Below the pieces are notes generated by a model. It had not been told where the DNA came from and ran no database searches. It saw only the letters and a program-made list of their open reading frames with translations. This document shows, in pieces, positions 34,522-42,283 of a stretch of DNA of 46,351 bases. Position numbers and translations under genes: made by a program. The number at the start of each line of letters is the position of its first letter. The stretch's first letter is position 1. This stretch comes from Candidatus Cloacimonadota bacterium (GTDB lineage Bacteria; Cloacimonadota; Cloacimonadia; Cloacimonadales; Cloacimonadaceae): assembly GCA_023228125.1 (NCBI GenBank), contig JALOBT010000020.1:1-46351 (forward strand), given 5' to 3'.

Positions 34522-37293
34522 ATGAAGCACATGTTTAGTCTCGTCGTCTTGACGCTAATGTTTTGCAGCGTCTTTGCCATTACCTGGGAAAGCGCCCCCC
34601 ATCCTATCGGCAATACTGCCATCAGCTTTGCTGGCGAGCCTGCTATGCAGGCGGTGGGAGACACCATCTACATCGCCTATCTGGCTGCAGTGGATGATGT
34701 TTCTTCCTGTCTGTACTTTGCAAAATCAAGTGCAGGCAATACCTACACCACTCAGGTCTCATCTTATATGTGTGATCTGCTTACTGTCGATTCTGGAGCT
34801 CCCAGCCTGGTGCTGGATCTGCCCAATATTGCAATTCTGGTAAAAAAAGGGGGATACCTTTACTCGTTCTACTCAAATGATTTTGGCAATGAGTGGAACG
34901 AGCAGGAACCACATTGGCATACTTTCGCTGCCAATGATCCCTACCCCCTAATGTCACTCACAGAAACTGGGATCAGGTATTTCACGGTGAAATCCCAAGC
35001 TGAGCTTGCTGGTTACGCACTCTTTACGGATAGTATGGAAACAACAAATGGCACAAGCGTTTATTTCGGTGGCAATGATGTGATCACCGGCCCCGTGCGG
35101 ACAAATTCTGACCTGCGCATCAAACAAGTGGGAGGTGGCGATAATGGTGGTTGGCCTACCTTTCTCGCACCGGTAATAACCGCCGGACACGTGGTCAGCG
35201 TGCCCGCAAACTATCCCTTGGATCAGGTATTTCGAGGTGGACTGATCGAAGAAGCAGATGTGTCTTGGAACTATATGTACTCATTTGGACAAGACTTTAT
35301 ATCGGAGGCACTGTTGATAGGCCCTGCCGAAAATTGGAATCACATCGTGCTGCTGGAAGTTGATGGGAATACTGCTTCCGGCTACCTCGGCACTTATTCT
35401 CTGCCTCGCCGTGTACACGCCACTGTGTATGATAACTACCCCCCTGCGGGTGATTCTTTGTTCAGCAACGCCTTCACCGTAGTGGATACTATATGGACTC
35501 CTATCGCGCCTTTTCAGATGCCTGATAAGCTTTATACCAGAGGAGATCTCTGGCTCAAAGGCACATTTAGCGGTCAAAAGAGCATCTACAGCGAATCCAA
35601 TATTTATCTGATTGGCGATATATTGCTCAGTGGAACGCCGGTAGGGGAATCACCTCTTACGAACCCTACAGACAAGGTTAGCCTGCTCAGTGCTAAGCAA
35701 ATTATCGTCAAATACGGCTACAAGAATCCGGCAGACTCTCTGCGGATACATCCCAACCTGGGTGCAGATAACGACTATCCAGCCCCCGCCGGTGGTGGTA
35801 TTTTCATCTATGCGGATCTCATTGCGATGAATCATGAAAACGGCGGATATACGTTTCAAGACGGAACTTTTACCTTTGAGTATCAGCACCCGCATCCTTC
35901 CACTCCAGCTTTGAACGTGGAAATTACAAATCCGGATGGAACTCAGGAAACAGAGATATTTGATTGGATAGATATCCATCGTCGCCGCTACTTTCCCACT
36001 TATTCTCAGCCCTGGCCCAGTCCTGCCTTGGAGCAGACTCGTTTGGATCTGCCTTATTACAACCCGCTCTGGCCTGAAAGCCAGCCCTATCTGGAAAGAG
36101 GGACAGTGAATCTTTGGGGTTCGCTATACGAAAAACGAAGGGGATTCATGCACAGATCGCATAATGATAATGAGTACCCCAGCAATGCCGGCGTTTGGGA
36201 TATTTACATAGATAAGTGCGGGTATCCCACAGACCCTGTCTTGATTATGGATCCTGTGCTCGGGGATATAGGTCTTATGTCCAGAAATTACCCCGGAGCT
36301 GCCGGAAGCGGCGTGGGCTATAAAAGAAATCATCAGTATGATCCCCGTATCTTTGCAGATATACCAAAAATGAACATCCTGGGTATGGGCGCCAAGATCT
36401 CTGAATCTATTGGCTTTGATTATCCTTCTTTAGTAGTCAAATGGCACAAACTCAATGAGCCAGTGATCCATAAATCCATGGACCAGATCAACGGGCAATT
36501 CCTGTATCACCTGAACAATATCTTGTTTACAGATGAGGAAGCTTATCCCCAAAATCTGCCTGATGGTTGGGAGATTATCCAGGCCAAGCTTCTGGCGAAT
36601 GGTAATGTGCTCATTCTGGAAAAAGACCTCACAGACCTGCAACAGCCCTGCCGCCTGGTGATTTCAGACCTGCAAGGCAACGGTTATCTCATCCATGGAT
36701 CGCCCTATATCCAGGATTTTATCTCCCTGCATCGCATTTTGGATGGATTCATTTTTGTGATTCCTGGTGACAGCCAGAATACTGCCACGCTGATCCGTCT
36801 GGATGAAAACGGCAATTTTGTTTCCGACAACGACATCTTGCCCCTGCCTGCAGATTTCGCCTCAGACTCCTTATTGGACTCCAGGATCGTGCTCAATAGC
36901 CCCCAGCCTGGCATCCTGCATGCAGTGCTCTGGGCCAAGACTTCGTCTCTGGGATCGCCTCTCTGGCACCTTCAGGGCACAATAGACCCCATCTCCACGG
37001 ATGATCCGGTAGTCGTGCCTTCCGCACTGTCCTTGAACTGCTATCCCAATCCTTTTACTGAACGGATCTCACTGGAAGTGAAATCACCCACAAGTCAGCA
37101 GCTCAGGATCAATATCTACAATGTCAAAGGACAGAAGGTCAAGAGCCTGCAGCTTCATGTGCAAAGCGGTTCAGGTCAAATCACCTGGAACGGAAACGAT
37201 GATAAAGGTCAGCCGGTAGCACAAGGCATTTATTTTGCCAGGATTGCCGGTGCAGAATGCAGCAAAACCACCAAGATCCTCCGAATCAAGTAG
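34522..37293 (+). CDS. Large secreted protein with C-terminal sorting domain
   Basis: 923 residues from the ATG at 34522, which follows AAGGAGG and opens a signal peptide (MKHMFSLVVLTLMFCSVFA); an earlier in-frame ATG at 34486 is a poor start. The middle has a GPVRTNSDLRI pattern and IYSESNIYLIGDILLSG-like repeats resembling DUF4900-type surface proteins. The end (CYPNPFTERISLEV, then QGIYFARI) is a FlgD-like C-terminal sorting domain, so it is probably exported by the same system as the proteases at 5401 and 10553. No catalytic motif seen. Confidence 0.75.
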   Translation: MKHMFSLVVLTLMFCSVFAITWESAPHPIGNTAISFAGEPAMQAVGDTIYIAYLAAVDDVSSCLYFAKSSAGNTYTTQVSSYMCDLLTVDSGAPSLVLDLPNIAILVKKGGYLYSFYSNDFGNEWNEQEPHWHTFAANDPYPLMSLTETGIRYFTVKSQAELAGYALFTDSMETTNGTSVYFGGNDVITGPVRTNSDLRIKQVGGGDNGGWPTFLAPVITAGHVVSVPANYPLDQVFRGGLIEEADVSWNYMYSFGQDFISEALLIGPAENWNHIVLLEVDGNTASGYLGTYSLPRRVHATVYDNYPPAGDSLFSNAFTVVDTIWTPIAPFQMPDKLYTRGDLWLKGTFSGQKSIYSESNIYLIGDILLSGTPVGESPLTNPTDKVSLLSAKQIIVKYGYKNPADSLRIHPNLGADNDYPAPAGGGIFIYADLIAMNHENGGYTFQDGTFTFEYQHPHPSTPALNVEITNPDGTQETEIFDWIDIHRRRYFPTYSQPWPSPALEQTRLDLPYYNPLWPESQPYLERGTVNLWGSLYEKRRGFMHRSHNDNEYPSNAGVWDIYIDKCGYPTDPVLIMDPVLGDIGLMSRNYPGAAGSGVGYKRNHQYDPRIFADIPKMNILGMGAKISESIGFDYPSLVVKWHKLNEPVIHKSMDQINGQFLYHLNNILFTDEEAYPQNLPDGWEIIQAKLLANGNVLILEKDLTDLQQPCRLVISDLQGNGYLIHGSPYIQDFISLHRILDGFIFVIPGDSQNTATLIRLDENGNFVSDNDILPLPADFASDSLLDSRIVLNSPQPGILHAVLWAKTSSLGSPLWHLQGTIDPISTDDPVVVPSALSLNCYPNPFTERISLEVKSPTSQQLRINIYNVKGQKVKSLQLHVQSGSGQITWNGNDDKGQPVAQGIYFARIAGAECSKTTKILRIK

Positions 37294-37300
37294 ATTGGGG

Positions 37301-37380
37301 GTTTTGGCGTTTTAGCGTTTTAGCGTTTTGGCGTTTTAACGTTTTAACGTTTTGGCGTTTTGGCGTTTTAGCGTTTTAGC
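37301..37380. repeat. Tandem repeat, eight-bp unit GTTTTRRC
   Basis: Ten consecutive units of GTTTTGGC, GTTTTAGC or GTTTTAAC, starting eight bases after the stop codon at 37293. The same word occurs in the duplicated unit at 13823 and 14001. Confidence 0.9.
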
Positions 37381-37529
37381 GTAGGGGCGGACTCCTGTTC
37401 CGCCACAAGATATCATATTCCATAAACTGCTCTAGTTCAGCTACATCAACCCTCAATGGCTTAATTCGGTGATAACATTACTTTATTAGAATCAAGCGCG
37501 GCCTGAGCCTGTATCAGCAGTTTATGTGT

Positions 37530-37625
37530 CGTCCTCCGGACTCTGGTTTCACATAAACATCGCCCCAGCAGTGATCTGCTGGGCTATTGGCATTCGCTTG
37601 CCGTCCTAACGGACTGTGCAAAATT
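37530..37625. repeat. REP-like hairpin pair
   Basis: Perfect stem CCCAGCAG-TGAT-CTGCTGGG (about 37563-37582) followed by CTATTGG and a second hairpin GTCCTAACGGAC (about 37603-37614). This two-hairpin form with GGGCTATT between resembles extragenic palindromes known from other environmental bacteria; resemblance by eye. Confidence 0.5.
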
Positions 37626-37655
37626 CCGTACCAGCCGAAGAAGAAAGGCGAAAAT

Positions 37656-37770
37656 GCTGGATTGTAAACCTCCCGTTTACAGAACACGGAACGTGCTGCC
37701 CTGGTCAAGTTTGCTTTTTGTTTTATCAAGGCCTTTGGCCTTGTTCGATGCGAGACGCATCGAATCCAGC
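37656..37770. repeat. Array of CGAGACG-family hairpins
   Basis: TGTAAAC-CTCCC-GTTTACA (37663-37681) with an adjacent AACACG/CGTGCT stem, then at 37727-37770 AAGGCC-TTT-GGCCTT and arms TTCGATGCG/CGCATCGAA around AGA (perfect nine-bp stem), then TCCAGC. Confidence 0.8.
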
Positions 37771-37793
37771 ATTTTCGCACCAGCTGAAGCTGA

Positions 37794-37823
37794 TGCTACG
37801 GCCGGATGAATCCAGCGTTACGG
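37794..37823. repeat. MITE end, inverted relative to 21776
   Basis: TGCTACGGCCGGATGAATCC, then AGCGTTACGG. Its reverse complement matches the left terminal repeat of the element at 21776 and, with the adjoining hairpin region, about 95 bp of it. Confidence 0.7.
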
Positions 37824-37907
37824 TCATGTAGAGACTGTTCAACAGGTTTCGATTATTTTCCAATAACTTATATGTATTTGATCCCTTCTCCCTCTCTCCA
37901 AGGCGTC

Positions 37908-37980
37908 GATCACATCTTTATCTAGCCTTAATCAAGCGTTAAGAGTTAACGCTTGATTAAGGGTAGATAGACATGTGATC
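37908..37980. repeat. 73-bp near-perfect palindrome
   Basis: Arms of 35 bases around the loop GAG (37943-37945). The inner 17 bases CCTTAATCAAGCGTTAA pair perfectly with 37946-37962; then one G-G mismatch, TATCTA with TAGATA, a short imperfect step and GATCACAT (37908-37915) with ATGTGATC (37973-37980). Confidence 0.9.
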
Positions 37981-38012
37981 AAGTGGCTCAAATGAGTAAG
38001 GAGGACCCAAGC

Positions 38013-38090
38013 ATGCTGATTTATCCGGGTGATGAAAAATACTCTTTGCCGCTTGAAGTCCAAAGTGCCGCTAAGTTTATGGTAAATTGA
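38013..38090 (+). CDS. Possible 25-residue peptide or gene remnant
   Basis: An ATG eight bases after AAGGAGG opens 25 codons (MLIYPGDEKYSL, then PLEVQSAAKFMVN) and a TGA. An in-frame ATG at 37992 would add seven residues. The sequence faintly resembles one turn of a BspA-type leucine-rich repeat. It lies just downstream of the 73-bp palindrome. It could be a truncated remnant. Confidence 0.3.
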   Translation: MLIYPGDEKYSLPLEVQSAAKFMVN

Positions 38091-38171
38091 TAGTTATCTT
38101 AGGCACCTTGAACTCCAAGACTCACACGATCCGCCCGATCTGTGTTCTATCATCATTCATATGCGGGACTT

Positions 38172-38190
38172 GGGTTTTCGCCCAAAACCC
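38172..38190. other. Hairpin GGGTTTT-CGCCC-AAAACCC
   Basis: Perfect seven-bp stem just before the right AGAGACTGTTC end. No T-tract. Confidence 0.5.
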
Positions 38191-38271
38191 CTACAACCCA
38201 CATACGCAGGACTTGGGGAGAGGAATGGAACAGTCTCTTATAGTTTGTGCGGTTGTTTAGGATTATTTATC

Positions 38272-38299
38272 TTGACGGATAAAAACGGATTTGAATAAT
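38272..38299 (+). promoter_or_regulatory. Candidate promoter for the cyclase gene
   Basis: TTGACG (38272-38277), 16 bases, then AATAAT (38294-38299, five of six -10 matches), 39 bases before the ATG at 38338. Confidence 0.4.
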
Positions 38300-38337
38300 G
38301 TATGGCATAAGAAAAGTATATAGTATGGTGAGGAAAT

Positions 38338-41300
38338 ATGGACAAGAGCGATAAGGTCAAGACTGAGGATAGCAATAAGGGCAAAACAGGTAATAACGAT
38401 AAGTTCGACACGGGGGAAAGCGGTAAGGGCCAGCGGAGTGAGCCTTTGATTCCGGCTTATTTAGTGCAAAAACTGGGGCTGGAAAGCGGGGAATTGTCCC
38501 AGCTCTGTCTGCCCTGCAGTTTTAGTGAGTCAGCCGGAATCTTAAATACGGATATTTGTTCTTTTACCGATATCACTCAGCGGCTTAGTGCTACGGGGCA
38601 TTATGGAGTGGAAGATATTATTGAAATCCTAAATAGCTATTTTGCCGCTATGTATCACTGCATTTGTGGCAATGGCGGCTCATTGATCAAATACGGCGGG
38701 GATTCCATCTTTGCCGTGTTTCCCGGCACGCCGGCTGAGGTAGTGCCCCGCATGATTCGCTGCAAAGAAGAGATGCAAAAGGCCTTGCAAAAGCTGAACA
38801 TCCGCTTCAAAGAGCAGTATGGCTTTTACGTAAAATTCGATGGAGCGATCAAATATGGGCAGATCAATCTCAGAGTAGTGGGAGACAGGGCCTATCATCT
38901 GGATTATTATATAGATGGTTTGGCGGTGCAAGAGCTTTTTGAACTGGGTGGCCGGGCTCCGGATGGGGAGATATTGTTAGGTGCGGAGACTGGGGAATAT
39001 TTATCATCAGCCTACCTTCCAGCCCCTGTGTCCAAGCTGCACAGCGGGCTCAAAGGGGAGAGTTTTGTTCCCGGCCCTGTAGCCAGAAAGGTGCAGGAAC
39101 GTTCTTTCAAGGCCGAGCTGCGCAATAGTGCGGTGATCTTCATCCACTTGAGCAGCAAATCCTCCTCCCCACTCATCGAAGTGCAGGACTATCAGAATAT
39201 ATATACCCAAATTCAGCGTCATGTTTACAATCTGGATGGCACGATCAACAAGATTGATTTCAACGATAAAGGTTATCTGATCCTGGTTATATTTGGCACG
39301 CCCTACAATCACACGGACGATGTGGAGCGCGCTTTTACCTGTGCCTACCGCATCCGCAATATCGTTTCAGACAAGGTCTTTGTAAAGCTGGGGGTGACCT
39401 ATAGCAATATCTTTGCCGGAATCCTGGGAGCTCCCGGACGGCATGAATATGGGATTATCGGCAATGCAGTAAATATCGCAGCCCGCTTGATGGCAAATTC
39501 CGCAGATGGCGAGATCTCTTTTTCGCAGGAAATCCTATCGCATGTGAGCAGTCGCTTTGAATCCGTCTTTAGCGAAGAGACTTTTGTAAAGGGGATTTCC
39601 ACTGCGCTGAGGATACATAAGATCGTGCGCGAGCTGCCGGACTCCTGGTTTGCTATGCACAACAAATACCAGCACAATCATCTGGAGTATTATCGTTATG
39701 ATATTCAGCAGATGCTTGTGGATCTATGCGAGGATAAAAGCTGTTTTATCGAGCTTCAGGGTGAGGCCGGCTGCGGCAAGAGTTTTGTGGCCTATCATAT
39801 ACTTCAGAGTCTCAGGCAGAAGGATCATGAGATTACGATCTTCGTAATGGAAGAATTCAATACCCGCAAGCAGTGCGATTGGCTGTGTAAAATCTTTGCT
39901 CAAAAGCTGATGATCTATGATATCTATCGCGAGCTTGATCTACTGGAAAGCTATGCCACAAAGCAGGAAATCAGATTTGATCCCGCTTTGTTGAGACGCT
40001 ATTTCAAAGCTATCGCCACCAGTGCTGAGCCGCCCAGCAAAGAAGAGATTGAGCTGGTACACGCTACTCTGGCCGAGATTGTGTTCTATCTTTTCGCCAA
40101 TAGCTGTCTGCTCTTTATCGATGATGTCCAATGGATGGACGAGAGCTCGCTGCGGGTATTGGAACTCTTGATTCCCCGGCTTTTGCACAGCGGAAGCTCG
40201 CTCATGCTGGCACGCCGCGGCCAGTCCGAAAAGCATCCTTTAGGCCACCAAGCCGATCACTATGTGCATCTGGAGCTGCAAAATCTGGCTAAAGCACCGG
40301 CTTATGCTCTGATCCAAGCAGAGATTCCCATTATCTCCAGAGATGCCCTGCACAGCATATTTGTGCTCACCAAAGGGAATCCGCTATTTATAGTGGAAAT
40401 GGCCAAGGTGATCCGCAAAAACGTGGATGTGCAAAGCTCCATCCTGGCGGATTCAGACCTTAAACGCCTGGAAAAAGAAGGCATTATCTCGGATACCATC
40501 GAGAACCTTCTGCTCAACGAATATGAGAACCTGGATAGCGAATCGCAACGGACACTCAAGGTCGCCTCCATCATCGGTAAAGCCTTTGCCCTGGAAGACT
40601 TGAGCGTGGTCTCTGACCTTGAACTCCGACGGGAGATCGATATCATCGTGGATGACCTGAGTGAATCTCAAATCATCGGCAAAAAGAGTTTTGATCCCGG
40701 AATAGAGTATATCTTTAACAACCAACTGATGCGGGATGCCATCTACCGCACCATTTTGCTTAGCGAAAAGTGCGAGCTGCATGAAAAGATCGGCAGCTTT
40801 TATGAGAACAAATACCAGGACCAGCTTTCGGGCTATCTGGAATTGATCGCAAACCACTATATCTATGCCCAAAATCCCCAGAAGGCTTTGCGTTATTCCT
40901 GGGCTGCGGGCGAAAAAACCGCCGGATTGGCTGCCTATCCCGTGAGTAACTACTATTACGAAAAAGCTCTGTCCTTTTGCGATGACCCGGCGTCCAGCTA
41001 CCAGATCAGGCTGGCGATGATCAAAAACTGTGTAAGCCAAGGCGATGCACCCTCTGGCTTTTCCTTGATCGATAAAGTGATGCAGGAGCACAAAGATAGG
41101 CTGGACGGCGATTTTCATCTGCAAAAAGTCCGGCTCTATATTCTGCAAGGCCGAAACCGGGAAGTAGCAGAATACGTGCCCAAGATCTATCCCAGCCTCA
41201 AGGATGACTTCTTTAGAGCCAGCATCAGCCTGCGCTATATGGACGCTCTGCAATATCTGAACCGTATGCAGGAATTTGAAGAACAAGCCGTGAAATTGCG

Positions 41301-42234
41301 GCAGCTTTTGCAGGGGCAAACAGACACTAAACTGCAGGGAGATTACCTCACCACCATGGCTATGATGTACAATCTGCGCAGTGACTACTCCCAGGCCACC
41401 AAGTATTACAATGAACTAAAAGAGCTGAGTGAGCAGAGTGGCGATCCCATCCACAGCCGGATAGCTCTGCACGGATTGGGCGTGATGGCTTCCCGCACTG
41501 GAGACAAAGAGAATGCCCGCAAGTATTATGAGCAAGCCCTCAATATCTGCGAAAAGATCGGTGATCGCAATGGCTATAGCAAGATCATCATGGACCTGGG
41601 CACCTTACATCGCAATGAAGGCGAGATCGAAAAAGCCCTGGAGATGTATCAGATCAGCCTGCAAACCACGCGCCTGGTAGGAAATGTAAACCTCGAAGGA
41701 ACGGTGCTTTACAATATAGGAGAAGCATACTACTATCTGGAGCGCTACGATGAAGCTATCAAATGCTTTGAAGAAACCCTGAAGATCTATGAGCAAAGCG
41801 GAGACCTGGTGGGACGCTCCTTCTGCTACGATGCCCTGGGCGATATCAATTACCGCCTGGATAAGTTTACCGAGGCCAAAGAGATCTACGATATGAATCT
41901 GATCCTGCAAACAGAGCTCAAAGACAATGAAGGCATCGCCCATACCCTGGGTAATCTGGGTAATGTGGCCAAAGCCAGAGCAAATTTTGCCTTGGCCAGA
42001 AACTATTACGATCAGCAGATCTCAATGCTCTCGGAAGTGGGTGATAAAGACGGTCTGGGCCGGGCCTACTTCAATTATGCCATGACCGAAAAAGACGAGA
42101 ACAATCTAATAGCCGCCAAAGAAAAGCTGAGCAAGGCTTTGGAGCTCTTTCAGGAATGCCAGGCGCAAATGTTTATAGATATTGCGCAAGAGCAGATGCA
42201 GCTTCTCGATCAGGACTTAGAGGCTCCTTCCTGA
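38338..42234 (+). CDS. Soluble adenylyl cyclase-like protein: two class III cyclase domains, NTPase, TPR
   Basis: 1298 residues with a polar, lysine-rich N-terminus. Cyclase domain 1 (about 65-200) keeps both metal aspartates, Asp72 (NTDICSF) and Asp122 (KYGGDSIF). Domain 2 (about 262-400) lacks the first one (FIHLSS) but has GNAVNIAARL with Asn379 and Arg383, and Lys305 in the substrate-lysine region; together they would make one catalytic site, as in mammalian sAC. An AAA/STAND NTPase follows (Walker A GEAGCGKS 475-482; Walker B LLFIDD, Asp595-Asp596), then TPR-like helices from about 870 to the end. Cytoplasmic; probably makes cAMP in response to a ligand sensed by the TPR/NTPase part. Ribosome binding site GAGG. 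Convergent with the next gene. Confidence 0.88.
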   Translation: MDKSDKVKTEDSNKGKTGNNDKFDTGESGKGQRSEPLIPAYLVQKLGLESGELSQLCLPCSFSESAGILNTDICSFTDITQRLSATGHYGVEDIIEILNSYFAAMYHCICGNGGSLIKYGGDSIFAVFPGTPAEVVPRMIRCKEEMQKALQKLNIRFKEQYGFYVKFDGAIKYGQINLRVVGDRAYHLDYYIDGLAVQELFELGGRAPDGEILLGAETGEYLSSAYLPAPVSKLHSGLKGESFVPGPVARKVQERSFKAELRNSAVIFIHLSSKSSSPLIEVQDYQNIYTQIQRHVYNLDGTINKIDFNDKGYLILVIFGTPYNHTDDVERAFTCAYRIRNIVSDKVFVKLGVTYSNIFAGILGAPGRHEYGIIGNAVNIAARLMANSADGEISFSQEILSHVSSRFESVFSEETFVKGISTALRIHKIVRELPDSWFAMHNKYQHNHLEYYRYDIQQMLVDLCEDKSCFIELQGEAGCGKSFVAYHILQSLRQKDHEITIFVMEEFNTRKQCDWLCKIFAQKLMIYDIYRELDLLESYATKQEIRFDPALLRRYFKAIATSAEPPSKEEIELVHATLAEIVFYLFANSCLLFIDDVQWMDESSLRVLELLIPRLLHSGSSLMLARRGQSEKHPLGHQADHYVHLELQNLAKAPAYALIQAEIPIISRDALHSIFVLTKGNPLFIVEMAKVIRKNVDVQSSILADSDLKRLEKEGIISDTIENLLLNEYENLDSESQRTLKVASIIGKAFALEDLSVVSDLELRREIDIIVDDLSESQIIGKKSFDPGIEYIFNNQLMRDAIYRTILLSEKCELHEKIGSFYENKYQDQLSGYLELIANHYIYAQNPQKALRYSWAAGEKTAGLAAYPVSNYYYEKALSFCDDPASSYQIRLAMIKNCVSQGDAPSGFSLIDKVMQEHKDRLDGDFHLQKVRLYILQGRNREVAEYVPKIYPSLKDDFFRASISLRYMDALQYLNRMQEFEEQAVKLRQLLQGQTDTKLQGDYLTTMAMMYNLRSDYSQATKYYNELKELSEQSGDPIHSRIALHGLGVMASRTGDKENARKYYEQALNICEKIGDRNGYSKIIMDLGTLHRNEGEIEKALEMYQISLQTTRLVGNVNLEGTVLYNIGEAYYYLERYDEAIKCFEETLKIYEQSGDLVGRSFCYDALGDINYRLDKFTEAKEIYDMNLILQTELKDNEGIAHTLGNLGNVAKARANFALARNYYDQQISMLSEVGDKDGLGRAYFNYAMTEKDENNLIAAKEKLSKALELFQECQAQMFIDIAQEQMQLLDQDLEAPS

Positions 42235-42238
42235 TGCT

Positions 42239-42271
42239 CTGAGCTGCCTGGGAATCCTTATCTTAGCTCAG
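42239..42271. terminator. Weak hairpin between convergent genes
   Basis: CTGAGCT (42239-42245) and AGCTCAG (42265-42271) with a 19-base loop in the 49-base gap between convergent genes. Position suggests termination in both directions; the structure is not strong. Confidence 0.35.
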
Positions 42272-42283
42272 CTATAGTTCAGA

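Larger units (their letters stand above)
37830..38238. mobile_element. Possible non-autonomous element bounded by AGAGACTGTTC inverted repeats
   Basis: AGAGACTGTTC at 37830-37840 and its exact reverse complement at 38228-38238. The 409-bp interval contains the 73-bp palindrome and a short frame with a strong ribosome binding site. A related single end occurs at 3521-3533. No obvious target-site duplication. The termini resemble insertion-sequence ends, but no transposase is present. Confidence 0.4.
37294..38337. other. Repeat-rich 1-kb intergenic region
   Basis: In order: an eight-bp tandem repeat, a REP-like hairpin pair (about 37530-37625), double hairpins of the CGAGACG family, a MITE end, an interval bounded by AGAGACTGTTC inverted repeats with a 73-bp palindrome and a mini-frame, and a candidate promoter for the cyclase gene. 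Longer minus- and plus-strand frames here are made of repeats. Confidence 0.75.

Noticed and set aside
37514..37780. 88-codon minus-strand frame
   Set aside because: It consists of REP-like and CGAGACG-family hairpins; any protein-like appearance comes from the repeats.
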